From Rhodocyclaceae bacterium (GTDB lineage: Bacteria > Pseudomonadota > Gammaproteobacteria > Burkholderiales > Rhodocyclaceae): 64,000 nucleotides of DNA. A program made the translations under genes and the position numbers. Location of the stretch: contig JADJAS010000007.1 of the NCBI GenBank assembly GCA_016704145.1, positions 1,984,001-2,048,000 of the forward strand. Reading direction: 5' to 3'. Shown here one piece after another: positions 17,098 to 26,303 of this stretch. The notes beneath the pieces were generated by a model. The model saw only the letters and a list, made by a program, of their open reading frames with translations. It searched no databases and was not told where the DNA came from. The stretch's first letter is position 1. Every line of letters begins with the position of its first letter.

Positions 17098-19707
17098 TCA
17101 GACGGTCACGGAATCCGCGACTTCCTGGAACTCGCCGATCTGGTTGAAGTTCATGTAGCGATACACGTCGGCGGCTTTCGATTCCAGCGTCTTGACCTGC
17201 GCCATGTATTCGGCCACCGTCGGAATTTTGCCCATCAGTGCGCAGACCGATGCCAGTTCGGCGGACGACAGATAGACACGGGTGTCGATGCCGAGGCGAT
17301 TGGGGAAGTTGCGCGTCGAGGTCGACACCGCCGTGCTGCCCTTCCTGATCTGCGCCTGGTTGCCCATGCACAGCGAGCAGCCGGGCATTTCCATGCGCGC
17401 GCCGGACTTGCCGAGTACCGAATAGTAGCCTTCCTCGTTGAGCATCATGGCGTCCATCTTTGTCGGCGGCGCGATCCACAGGCGGGTCGGGATGTCACTC
17501 TTGCCTTCAAGAATCTTGCCGGCGGCGCGGAAGTGACCGATGTTGGTCATGCAACTGCCGATGAAGACCTCGTCGATCTTGTCGCCCTGGACTTGGGAGA
17601 GCAGCTTGACATCGTCCGGATCGTTCGGGCAGGCCAGCAGCGGCTCCTTGATCTCGTTCATGTCGATCTCGATCACGGCGGCGTACTCGGCGTCGGCATC
17701 GGGTTCGAGCAGCTTCGGGTTGGCAATCCAGTCCTCCATGGCCTTGATGCGGCGACCCAGAGTACGCTTGTCCTCGTAGCCTTCGGCGATCATCCACTTC
17801 ATGAGCGTGATATTCGACTTCAGGTACTCGATGATCGGTTCCTTGTTCAGGCGCACCGTGCAGCCGGCGGCGGAACGCTCGGCCGAGGCGTCGGTCAGCT
17901 CGAAGGCCTGTTCGACCTTGAGGTCGGGCAGGCCTTCGATCTCGAGGATGCGGCCCGAGAAGATATTCTTCTTGCCCTTCTTCTCGACGGTTAGCAAGCC
18001 CTGCTTGATCGCTTGATAGGGGATGGCATTGACCATGTCGCGCAGGGTGATGCCGGGCTGCAGCTTGCCCTTGAAGCGGACCAGCACGGACTCGGGCATG
18101 TCGAGCGGCATGACGCCGGTGGCGGCGGCGAAGGCGACCAGGCCGGAACCGGCCGGGAAGGAGATGCCGATCGGGAAGCGGGTGTGCGAGTCGCCGCCTG
18201 TTCCCACCGTGTCCGGCAGCAGGAAGCGGTTGAGCCACGAGTGGATGACGCCGTCGCCCGGCTTGAGCGAGATGCCGCCGCGCGCGGTGATGAAGGAGGG
18301 CAGCGTGCGATGGGTCTTGACGTCCACCAGCTTCGGATAGGCGGCGGTGTGGCAGAAGGACTGCATCACCAGGTCGGCGGAGAAGCCGAGGCAGGCGAGG
18401 TCTTTCAATTCATCGCGGGTCATCGGCCCCGTGGTGTCCTGGCTGCCGACCGAGGTCATCTTGGGCTCGCAGTAGGTGCCCGGGCGGATGCCCCGCTGTT
18501 GTCCATTGAGTTCGGCCAAGCCACAGGCACGGCCGACCATCTTTTGGGCCAGCGAGAATCCCTTGCCCGTGTCGGCGGGATTCTGCGGCAGGCGAAAGAG
18601 CGTGGAAGGCGGCAGGTCGAGAAATTCCCTGGCTTTGCCCGTGAGGCCGCGGCCGATGATCAGGTTGATGCGGCCGCCGGCGCGCACTTCGTCGAGCAGC
18701 ACTTCCGACTTGTAGGCGAAGGTGGAAATGACGGCACCGTTCTTCTCGACCTTCTTGTCGTAAGGAAAGATGTCGATGACATCGCCCATGGCCATCTGCG
18801 TGACATCGCACTCGATGGGGAAGGCGCCGGCGTCTTCCTGCGTATTGAAGAAGATCGGCGCGATCTTGCCGCCTAGGCAATATCCACCAAATCGCTTGTT
18901 AGGCACGAAGGGAATGTCGTCGCCGGTCCACCACAGCACCGAGTTGGTGGCGGACTTGCGCGACGAGCCGGTGCCGACCACGTCGCCGACGTAGGCGACC
19001 GGGTGGCCTTTCTGCTTGAGGTCCTCGATCAGCTTGATCGGGCCGCGCTCGCCCGGCTTCTCGGGCGTGATGCCTTCGCGGGCGTTCTTCAGCATGGCCA
19101 GGCCGTGCAGGGGAATGTCGGGGCGGCTCCAGGCGTCCGGAGCCGGCGACAAATCGTCGGTGTTGGTCTCGCCGGTGACCTTGAAGACGGTGACCGTGAT
19201 CTTCTTGGGTACTTCGGGGCGCGAGGTGAACCATTCGGCATCGGCCCAGCTCTGCATCACGGCCTTGGCGTTCGCGTTGCCGGCCTTGGCCTTGTCGGCG
19301 ACGTCGTGAAAGGCGTCGAACATCAGCAGCGTGCCCTTGAGGCCCTGCGCGGCGACGGTGCCGACTTCCTTGTCGTCGAGCAGGTCGATCAGCGGCTTGA
19401 CGTTGTAGCCGCCGAGCATGGTGCCGAGCAGTTCGGTGGCCTTGGCGCGCGAGACCAGCTTGCTCGGCCCATCCTGTCCAACTTCGCCACGGCTGACTTT
19501 GGCCAGGAACTCCGCCTTGACCTTGGCGGCGTCGTCGACGCCGGCCGGGACGCGATGCGTCAGCAACTCGAGCAGGAATGAGGCCTCGCCGCCGGGCGGC
19601 CCCTGGATCAGGTCGATCAGTTCCTGGGTCTGCTGCTTGGTCAGCGGCAGCGGCGGGATGCCGAGGGCGCCGCGTTCGGCGACGTGGGCACGGTAGGCTT
19701 CGAGCAT
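17098..19707 (-). CDS. acnB: Aconitate hydratase B
   Basis: Bifunctional aconitase B of the TCA cycle (citrate to isocitrate; often also 2-methylisocitrate dehydration). 869 residues, the AcnB length, beginning with the AcnB-specific HEAT-like N-domain (MLEAYRAHVAERG) rather than the AcnA layout. Cluster cysteines are visible in GSCMTNIGHF and PGCSLCMGNQ near the C-terminus. A good SD (GAGAGGA) precedes ATG 19707. The gene is last in the leftward mdh, citE-like, acnB group. A partial dispersed repeat in frame at 19485-19500 encodes AKVSRGE in the N-domain, and a perfect 38-bp palindrome of two repeat copies starts 2 bp after the stop. Confidence 0.96.
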   Translation of the reverse strand: MLEAYRAHVAERGALGIPPLPLTKQQTQELIDLIQGPPGGEASFLLELLTHRVPAGVDDAAKVKAEFLAKVSRGEVGQDGPSKLVSRAKATELLGTMLGGYNVKPLIDLLDDKEVGTVAAQGLKGTLLMFDAFHDVADKAKAGNANAKAVMQSWADAEWFTSRPEVPKKITVTVFKVTGETNTDDLSPAPDAWSRPDIPLHGLAMLKNAREGITPEKPGERGPIKLIEDLKQKGHPVAYVGDVVGTGSSRKSATNSVLWWTGDDIPFVPNKRFGGYCLGGKIAPIFFNTQEDAGAFPIECDVTQMAMGDVIDIFPYDKKVEKNGAVISTFAYKSEVLLDEVRAGGRINLIIGRGLTGKAREFLDLPPSTLFRLPQNPADTGKGFSLAQKMVGRACGLAELNGQQRGIRPGTYCEPKMTSVGSQDTTGPMTRDELKDLACLGFSADLVMQSFCHTAAYPKLVDVKTHRTLPSFITARGGISLKPGDGVIHSWLNRFLLPDTVGTGGDSHTRFPIGISFPAGSGLVAFAAATGVMPLDMPESVLVRFKGKLQPGITLRDMVNAIPYQAIKQGLLTVEKKGKKNIFSGRILEIEGLPDLKVEQAFELTDASAERSAAGCTVRLNKEPIIEYLKSNITLMKWMIAEGYEDKRTLGRRIKAMEDWIANPKLLEPDADAEYAAVIEIDMNEIKEPLLACPNDPDDVKLLSQVQGDKIDEVFIGSCMTNIGHFRAAGKILEGKSDIPTRLWIAPPTKMDAMMLNEEGYYSVLGKSGARMEMPGCSLCMGNQAQIRKGSTAVSTSTRNFPNRLGIDTRVYLSSAELASVCALMGKIPTVAEYMAQVKTLESKAADVYRYMNFNQIGEFQEVADSVTV
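19485..19500 (-). repeat. Dispersed repeat, partial copy (in acnB)
   Basis: On the minus strand AAAGTCAGCCGTGGCG is exact; the GC arm is absent. In frame, encoding AKVSRGE. Confidence 0.7.
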
Positions 19708-19731
19708 GAAAGTGTCCTCTCGGTTGGGGTG

Positions 19732-20718
19732 TCAGTTGAAGAAGCGTTGCTGGGCATCGGCGGGCACTGGCATGCCGGTGGACCGCGCCCGTTGCAGGAG
19801 TTCCCAGTAGTAGCGGTAGGAGGCCCGGTCATGCAGCCTGCCGTCGATCTGGATCGGTCCCCAGTCGGCGTCCTGGGCAGCACAAAGAATGGCGGTAGCG
19901 GTGTCGACTTCGGCGAAGTCGGGGCGCATAGCCTCGACGATCGGCTCGATCTGCGCCGGGTGGATGCTCCACATGCGCAGGAAGCCGAATTCCATGCGGG
20001 CGCGGCGGGCGTCGTCGCGCACCACGGCCGGGTCGCGGAATTCCGTGGTGACGTTGTGAGCCGGCACCACACCGTTGCCGAGCGCGGCGGCGGCGATCTC
20101 GCACTTGGCGCGCACGATCAGCGGATGCGAGAACTGGCCGGGCGAACGCATGGCGGTGGCGGGAATCGCGCCATGATGGGCGGAAACGAAATCCATGAGG
20201 CCGAAGTCGATCGACTCGACGTGCGGCAGGGCGGCGATCCGCCAGGCCTCGCGTAGCGCGCCCGGCGTTTCGATGAGCACATGGACGGGGATTTCGCGGT
20301 CGACGCCATGACGCTGCCGTGCGGCATCGAGGGCGCTGATCTGCTCCAGCGCATCGTCGGCACGCTCCGGCTTGGGCAGCACCAGATAGGCCAGCCGGCG
20401 GCCGGCCGTGGCGATCAGCGTTTCCAGTTCCTCGTGCCAGGCAGGGTGCGTGACGTCGTGGATGCGGGCGCCGAAACGGTCGAAGCGATTGGCGTCGCTC
20501 ATGACCAGCGCGGCGATCATGGCCGCATGCTCGCGCTCGCGGCCGGCCGGCGCCCCATCCTCGCCATCGCCGGTGACGTCGAACACCGGGCCGAGTCTGG
20601 TCTGGAGTTCGAGCGCCTTGCCGATCGTCTTTTCGCTGCCCGCGTAGTGTTCGCAGGCAGCCAGCGCGGGAAACGGCCGGCCACCCGCGTACAGCACTTC
20701 GGAGGGATGAAGTGCCAT
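19732..20718 (-). CDS. HpcH/HpaI aldolase/citrate-lyase (CitE-like) family protein
   Basis: 328 residues with a TIM-barrel CoA-ester-lyase pattern: an ETPGALREAWRIAALP helix after the metal-binding Glu, SIDFGLMDFVSAHHG corresponding to the FGxxD metal site, and WSIHPAQIEPI, the conserved IHPxQ substrate loop. Relatives cleave malyl-CoA, citramalyl-CoA or citryl-ACP; no citrate lyase alpha or gamma subunits are nearby, so classical citrate lyase is unlikely. Its position between mdh and acnB suggests a role linked to TCA intermediates, for example malyl- or methylmalyl-CoA metabolism or repair. The specific reaction is unknown. Confidence 0.8.
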   Translation of the reverse strand: MALHPSEVLYAGGRPFPALAACEHYAGSEKTIGKALELQTRLGPVFDVTGDGEDGAPAGREREHAAMIAALVMSDANRFDRFGARIHDVTHPAWHEELETLIATAGRRLAYLVLPKPERADDALEQISALDAARQRHGVDREIPVHVLIETPGALREAWRIAALPHVESIDFGLMDFVSAHHGAIPATAMRSPGQFSHPLIVRAKCEIAAAALGNGVVPAHNVTTEFRDPAVVRDDARRARMEFGFLRMWSIHPAQIEPIVEAMRPDFAEVDTATAILCAAQDADWGPIQIDGRLHDRASYRYYWELLQRARSTGMPVPADAQQRFFN

Positions 20719-20730
20719 GGCGCCTATCGA

Positions 20731-21720
<990 letters not shown>

Positions 21721-21802
21721 GGAGGGCTCCTTGCAGGTGGAAATGTTCGAGAAGTGAAACGCCGGTGCCAGGCATTTCGGTACCGGTACGATGCCAGGCG
21801 AA

Positions 21803-21832
21803 ATCTTAGTCGCCTCTTGTGCGCCGTGTCAA
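21803..21832 (-). promoter_or_regulatory. Sigma-70-like promoter of mdh
   Basis: Read on the minus strand: TTGACA (21832-21827, perfect -35), 18 bp, TAAGAT (21808-21803). It points into mdh with an 80-bp leader. The inverted repeat at 21835-21847 abuts the -35, which suits control by the divergently encoded GntR regulator. Confidence 0.55.
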
Positions 21833-21834
21833 TA

Positions 21835-21870
21835 GTTATCAGATAACATATATAAGACATAAGATAGTCT
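21835..21870. promoter_or_regulatory. Candidate GntR operator region between mdh and the regulator gene
   Basis: GTTATCAGATAAC at 21835-21847 is a perfect 6-1-6 inverted repeat. Next to it, ATAAGACATAAGATAGTCT (21852-21870) holds a direct repeat of ATAAGA and an AGAC/GTCT inverted pair. The region is AT-rich in a GC-rich genome and separates two divergent genes, the normal place for an autoregulatory operator. Binding is inferred. Confidence 0.4.
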
Positions 21871-21907
21871 ATGGACGAGTCTAGCCGTTTGTGGTTGAAT
21901 GCATGCC

Positions 21908-22636
21908 ATGGCGCACGAATCTCCCACGTTCAGTCCGCTCTATCGGCAGATCAAAAGCCTGATCCTCCAGTCGCTGGAAGGGGGTGAATGGCGGCCGGGC
22001 GAGGTCATTCCCAGCGAGACCGAACTGGCCGGCCGCTTCGGCGTCAGCCAGGGCACCGTGCGCAAGGCGGTCGATGAACTCGCCGCCGAGAACCTGCTGT
22101 TGCGCCGGCAGGGCAAGGGTACCTATGTCGCCTCGCACAACGACCCGCGCGCGTTCTTCCGCTTTCTCAGGCTCGAAGCGCTCAAGGGCGACATCGGGCC
22201 ATCCATCAGCGTGCCGCTGGAATGCTGGCGCGCCAAGGCGGGGCTGGAAGCGGCCCGCGTGCTCGGCATCAAACTGGCCGAGCCGATCGTCATCGTGCGG
22301 CGCCTGCTCCAATTTTCGGGGAAGCCGGTGGTGGTCGACGAGATCTATCTGCCTGGCGATGTGTTCGGTGGCCTGACGCTGGAGATGCTCAGGAACTGGC
22401 CGGGATCGCTCTATAGCCTGTTCGAGTCCGAGTTTGGCGTGCGCATGGTCCGCGCGGAGGAACGCTTGCGGGCGGTGGCGGCCGATCGCGCCAGCGCCGA
22501 GTTGCTCGGCGTGAAGGAAGGCAGCCCCTTGCTCTCGGTGGAGCGCGTCAGTTTCAGTTATGGCGGTCGTCCGGTGGAGTGGCGACGAGGCTTGTATTCC
22601 ACCAGCGATCATTGTTACGTCAACGAGTTGAGTTGA
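21908..22636 (+). CDS. GntR-family (HutC/UTRA subgroup) transcriptional regulator
   Basis: 242 residues. The N-terminal winged helix-turn-helix (residues about 8-75) shows FSPLYRQIKSLI, GEVIPSETELAGRFGVSQGTVRKAV and the wing RRQGKGTYVA. The C-terminal UTRA ligand domain (about 90-235) ends ERVSFSYGGRPVEWRRGLY, typical of HutC-type regulators that bind small metabolites. It sits between mdh-citE-acnB (divergent) and sdhCDAB (same direction), so it probably controls this TCA cluster; that is inference. ATG 21908 gives MAHESPTFSPLY; ATG 21899 is an in-frame alternative and neither has a clear SD. Confidence 0.88.
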   Translation: MAHESPTFSPLYRQIKSLILQSLEGGEWRPGEVIPSETELAGRFGVSQGTVRKAVDELAAENLLLRRQGKGTYVASHNDPRAFFRFLRLEALKGDIGPSISVPLECWRAKAGLEAARVLGIKLAEPIVIVRRLLQFSGKPVVVDEIYLPGDVFGGLTLEMLRNWPGSLYSLFESEFGVRMVRAEERLRAVAADRASAELLGVKEGSPLLSVERVSFSYGGRPVEWRRGLYSTSDHCYVNELS

Positions 22637-22694
22637 TGCTGGCGGAGGCGGTCGCGCATCACGTCAGCCCGGTTGCCAATGTCGATAAGATGTA

Positions 22695-22723
22695 CTGTTT
22701 CATGGGTATATCGGTTTTATAAT
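22695..22723 (+). promoter_or_regulatory. Probable sdh operon promoter
   Basis: A perfect -10 TATAAT lies at 22718-22723, with only a weak -35 (CTGTTT at 22695-22700, 17-bp spacing), suggesting activator dependence. ATAAGAT at 22685-22691 resembles the ATAAGA repeats in front of the GntR gene and may be the same regulator's site. An SD AAGGGAGG precedes sdhC. Confidence 0.45.
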
Positions 22724-22762
22724 TCGTAATTGCTGCGTCGTGTCAATTAAGGGAGGTCGAGC

Positions 22763-23146
22763 ATGGCTGAATCGGTCAAGGAAAGACCCAAACACTTAAA
22801 TCTATTCGAGATAAAGCAGCCGTTGCCGGCGTTGATGTCGATATTGCATCGCGTCAGCGGCGCCGGCCTTTTCCTAATGCTGCCGTTGTTGATCTGGCTG
22901 TTTGGCCTGTCGCTGCGATCGTCGGAGAGCTTCGAGGCATTCAAGGCGACGGTGGGCCATCCGGTCGTCAAACTGGTCCTGCTGGGACTGCTTTGGGCCT
23001 ATCTTCATCATTTCTGCATGGGCATCCGCATCCTGCTCATCGACATCCATGTCGGCGTCGAGAAGGCCCCGGCCCGCGCATCAGCGCTGGCCGTGCTGGT
23101 CGTCAGCCTGGCGCTGACCGTCATTCTGGGAGCGAAACTATGGTGA
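22763..23146 (+). CDS. sdhC: Succinate dehydrogenase cytochrome b556 subunit
   Basis: Membrane anchor of complex II, helping to bind heme b and ubiquinone. 127 residues with three hydrophobic helices. The N-terminal RPKHLNLFEIKQPLPALMSILHR block is typical of SdhC, and the second-helix HHFCMGIRILLID carries the heme-ligand histidine. First gene of sdhCDAB-sdhE. The last bases overlap the sdhD start codon by 7 bp. Confidence 0.95.
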   Translation: MAESVKERPKHLNLFEIKQPLPALMSILHRVSGAGLFLMLPLLIWLFGLSLRSSESFEAFKATVGHPVVKLVLLGLLWAYLHHFCMGIRILLIDIHVGVEKAPARASALAVLVVSLALTVILGAKLW

Positions 23147-23484
23147 CGCGAACCGTCGTCGGCGCCCGCTACGGGCTGAAGGACTGGCTGGCGCAGCGTA
23201 TCACCGCGTCGATCATGGCCATATATACCGTGGTGATGGCGGTGCTGCTGCTTGGCCGGGATGGCGGCTACGAAGGCTGGCGCGCCATCATGTCCACCGG
23301 CGCCGTCCGTTTCTTCACCTTCCTTTTCATTGTCAGCCTCTGCTATCACGCCTGGGTCGGCGTCCGTGATATCTGGATGGACTATGTCAAGCCCGTCTCG
23401 ACGCGACTGCTGTTGCATGTGCTGACACTGCTCGTCCTGGTCGGTTACGCCGGCTGGGCCGTGCAAATCATCTGGAGGCTCTGA
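23140..23484 (+). CDS. sdhD: Succinate dehydrogenase hydrophobic membrane anchor subunit
   Basis: 114 residues with three membrane helices. The N-terminus GARYGLKDWLAQRITASIM matches the SdhD conserved RxxA/S segment near the quinone site. The second helix has LCYHAWVGVRDIWMDY, containing the heme-binding His and the conserved D(Y) pair. ATG 23140 lies inside the end of sdhC, so translation is coupled. It partners SdhC in anchoring SdhAB. Confidence 0.94.
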   Translation: MVTRTVVGARYGLKDWLAQRITASIMAIYTVVMAVLLLGRDGGYEGWRAIMSTGAVRFFTFLFIVSLCYHAWVGVRDIWMDYVKPVSTRLLLHVLTLLVLVGYAGWAVQIIWRL

Positions 23485-23486
23485 TC

Positions 23487-25274
23487 GTGAGCGTTACCGT
23501 TCGCACTTTCGACGCGGTGATCGTCGGCGCCGGCGGCGCCGGGCTGCGCGCCGCCATCCAACTGTCGGAATCCGGTTTCAAGACCGCGGTACTGACCAAG
23601 GTCTTCCCCACCCGCTCGCACACCGTCGCCGCGCAAGGCGGCGTCGCCGCCTCATTGGGCAACTCCGAAGAGGACCATTGGCACTGGCACATGTACGACA
23701 CCGTCAAGGGTTCGGACTGGCTGGGCGACCAGGACGCCATCGAGTTCATGTGCCGCAAGGCCAATGAGTGTGTCATCGAGCTGGAGCACTATGGCATGCC
23801 GTTCGACCGTACCGACGCCGGCAAGATCTACCAGCGGCCGTTCGGCGGCCACATGTCGAACTTCGGCGAGAAGCCGGTGCGCCGCTCCTGCGCCGCCGCC
23901 GACCGCACCGGCCACGCCATGCTGCATGCGATGTATCAGCGCAACGTCAAGGCCAACACCCAGTTCTTTGTCGAGTGGATGGCGCTGGATCTCGTGCGCG
24001 ACGCCGAGGGCGAAGTGCTGGGCGTGACGGCCATGGACATGGAGACGGGCGAGATCGTCGTCTTCCACGCCAAGGCGACCATTTTCGCCACTGGCGGCGC
24101 CGGCCGCATCTTCCACAGTTCGACCAACGCTTTCATCAATACGGGCGATGGTCTCGGCATGGCGGCGCGCGCCGGCATCCCGCTCGAGGACATGGAGTTC
24201 TGGCAGTTCCACCCGACTGGCGTGGCCGGCGCCGGCGTGCTGATCACCGAGGGTGTGCGCGGCGAAGGCGGCATCCTGCGCAATGGCCAGGGCGAGCGCT
24301 TCATGGAGCGCTACGCACCCAACGCCAAAGACCTGGCCTCGCGCGACGTGGTGTCCCGCGCCATGGTCACCGAGATCAACGAGGGTCGCGGCTGCGGGCC
24401 GAACAAGGACTTCGTGCTGCTGGACATCACCCACCTGGAACCGGCGACCATCATGAAGCGGCTGCCGGGCATCCGCGAGATCGCCATCCAGTTCGCCGGC
24501 GTCGATCCGATCAAGGAACCGATACCCGTGGTACCGACCTGCCACTATCAGATGGGCGGCATCCCGACCAATTACCATGGCCAGGTGGTGGTGCCGCAAG
24601 GTGATGCCAAGGCGGCGGTGGTGCCGGGCTTCTACGCCGCCGGTGAGTGCGCCTGCGCCTCGGTGCATGGCGCCAATCGCCTGGGTACCAACTCGTTGCT
24701 CGACCTGCTGGTGTTCGGCAAGTCGGCCGGCGAGACGGCCGTCGAGGAACTGAAGAAGTCGGCCAAGGCGCACAAGCCGCTGCCGCAGGGCGAGATCGAC
24801 CGCGCCCTGGCGCGCGTCAATCGCCTCGACACCCAGACCACCGGCGCCGACGTGCACGAGACGCGCATCGCCATGCAGCGTGCCATGCAGAATCATTGCG
24901 GCGTTTTCCGCTTCGCCGACAAACTGAAGGAGGGGGTCGGCAAGATTCTTGAAGTTGAGCAGCAAGTGCGCAACACCGTCATTCGTGACAAGTCCAAGGT
25001 GTTCAACACCGCGCGAGTCGAGGCGCTGGAACTGGAAAACCTGATCGAGGTGGCGGTGGCGACCATGATTTCGGCCGAGGCGCGCAAGGAATCGCGCGGT
25101 GCCCATGTGCGCGACGACGCGACCGACACGCCGGAGCATCCGGACGGCCGGGATGACGCCCATTGGCTGAAGCACACGCTGTGGTACAAGGAAGGCAATC
25201 GCCTCGACTACAAGCCGGTGACCCTGACGCCGCTCTCCGTCGACACCATCGCCTTGAAGAAGCGCGCCTACTGA
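23487..25274 (+). CDS. sdhA: Succinate dehydrogenase flavoprotein subunit
   Basis: Catalytic subunit of complex II: oxidises succinate to fumarate with covalently bound FAD. 595 residues. The dinucleotide-binding motif is IVGAGGAGLRAAIQL at the N-terminus, and the FAD-attachment His is in TRSHTVAAQGG (His45). The active-site blocks are FWQFHPTG, GEGGILRNGQGERFM and VVPTCHYQMGGI. The start is GTG 23487, 2 bp after the sdhD stop, with GGAGGCT upstream. Confidence 0.97.
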   Translation: MSVTVRTFDAVIVGAGGAGLRAAIQLSESGFKTAVLTKVFPTRSHTVAAQGGVAASLGNSEEDHWHWHMYDTVKGSDWLGDQDAIEFMCRKANECVIELEHYGMPFDRTDAGKIYQRPFGGHMSNFGEKPVRRSCAAADRTGHAMLHAMYQRNVKANTQFFVEWMALDLVRDAEGEVLGVTAMDMETGEIVVFHAKATIFATGGAGRIFHSSTNAFINTGDGLGMAARAGIPLEDMEFWQFHPTGVAGAGVLITEGVRGEGGILRNGQGERFMERYAPNAKDLASRDVVSRAMVTEINEGRGCGPNKDFVLLDITHLEPATIMKRLPGIREIAIQFAGVDPIKEPIPVVPTCHYQMGGIPTNYHGQVVVPQGDAKAAVVPGFYAAGECACASVHGANRLGTNSLLDLLVFGKSAGETAVEELKKSAKAHKPLPQGEIDRALARVNRLDTQTTGADVHETRIAMQRAMQNHCGVFRFADKLKEGVGKILEVEQQVRNTVIRDKSKVFNTARVEALELENLIEVAVATMISAEARKESRGAHVRDDATDTPEHPDGRDDAHWLKHTLWYKEGNRLDYKPVTLTPLSVDTIALKKRAY

Positions 25275-25284
25275 GGAACCGCAC

Positions 25285-26001
25285 ATGACCACGCGCACAC
25301 TCCAATTCAAGATTTACCGCTACGATCCGGACAAGGACGTCAAGCCCTACATGCAGGACATCGCCGTCGAGGTCGACGCCACCGACCGCAAGCTGCTCGA
25401 CGCAATGGTGAAGCTGAAGGCCAAGGACGATTCCATCGCTTTTCGCCGCTCCTGCCGCGAAGGCGTTTGCGGTTCGGACGCCATGAACATCAACGGCAAG
25501 AACGGCCTGGCCTGCCTGACCGACATCGCGAGTTTCCCCGAGGGCAAGCCCATCGTGCTACGGCCACTGCCGGGGCTTCCCATCATTCGCGATCTGATCG
25601 TCGACATGACGCAGTTCTTCAAGCAGTACCACTCGATCAAGCCTTATCTTGTCAACAATGATCCACCGCCGGAACGCGAACGTCTGCAAAGCCCGGAGGA
25701 TCGCGAGGAGCTGAACGGCCTTTACGAGTGCATCCTCTGCGCCTGCTGCTCGACCTCCTGCCCCTCGTTCTGGTGGAACCCGGACAAGTTCGTCGGCCCG
25801 GCGGGCCTGCTGGCGGCCTATCGCTTCCTGGCCGACACGCGCGACCAGGCAACCAACGAACGGCTCGACAACCTCGAGGATCCCTACCGGCTGTTCCGTT
25901 GCCACACCATCATGAACTGCGTTGATGTTTGTCCCAAGGGACTCAATCCGACCAAGGCCATCGGCAAGATCAAGGACATGATGGTGCGCCGGGCGGTTTG
26001 A
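25285..26001 (+). CDS. sdhB: Succinate dehydrogenase iron-sulfur subunit
   Basis: Electron-transfer subunit of complex II, 238 residues. All three clusters are encoded: [2Fe-2S] in SCREGVCGSDAMNINGKN followed by GLAC, [4Fe-4S] in CILCACCSTSC, and [3Fe-4S] in CHTIMNCVDVCPKG. It starts 10 bp after sdhA and ends 3 bp before sdhE, in the same operon. Confidence 0.97.
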   Translation: MTTRTLQFKIYRYDPDKDVKPYMQDIAVEVDATDRKLLDAMVKLKAKDDSIAFRRSCREGVCGSDAMNINGKNGLACLTDIASFPEGKPIVLRPLPGLPIIRDLIVDMTQFFKQYHSIKPYLVNNDPPPERERLQSPEDREELNGLYECILCACCSTSCPSFWWNPDKFVGPAGLLAAYRFLADTRDQATNERLDNLEDPYRLFRCHTIMNCVDVCPKGLNPTKAIGKIKDMMVRRAV

Positions 26002-26004
26002 GAC

Positions 26005-26250
26005 ATGGACGAACAGCGGCGCGCCCGGCGTGAACGCCTGCGCTGGCATTGCCGACGTGCGCTGCTGGAACTGGACATCGTCTTCGAGCGCTTCTGGCGG
26101 AGCGCCGGCGAGTTGAGCGAAGACGATGAAGTGGTGCTCGCGGATCTGCTGGCGATGGAGGATCACGAGCTTTGGTATCTGGTGAGCGGGCAGACCGAGA
26201 CGGACGATCCGCGCGCCAAGGGCATGGTCGAGCGGTTGCGTCAGGCCTGA
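26005..26250 (+). CDS. sdhE: FAD assembly factor SdhE
   Basis: An 81-residue helical protein that promotes covalent flavinylation of SdhA. The family motif RGxxE appears here as RRALLE within HCRRALLELD, so the usual glycine is replaced by alanine (or the motif is shifted by one Arg). FERFW and LLAMEDHELWYLVSG match the rest of the family. It follows sdhB by 3 bp, the expected place. The stop codon lies inside a perfect 28-bp palindrome. Confidence 0.88.
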   Translation: MDEQRRARRERLRWHCRRALLELDIVFERFWRSAGELSEDDEVVLADLLAMEDHELWYLVSGQTETDDPRAKGMVERLRQA

Positions 26251-26259
26251 CGCAACCGC
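26232..26259. repeat. Perfect 28-bp palindrome over the sdhE stop codon
   Basis: GCGGTTGCGTCAGG (26232-26245) is followed immediately by its exact reverse complement CCTGACGCAACCGC (26246-26259). In mRNA it would form a very stable hairpin spanning the sdhE stop. No T-run follows, so it is not a standard terminator. It could act as a processing/stability hairpin or partial attenuator between sdhE and gltA. Confidence 0.7.
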
Positions 26260-26303
26260 GGAACCGGTAAATAACGAAGGGCGACCTGACAGGGGTTCTT
26301 GAA

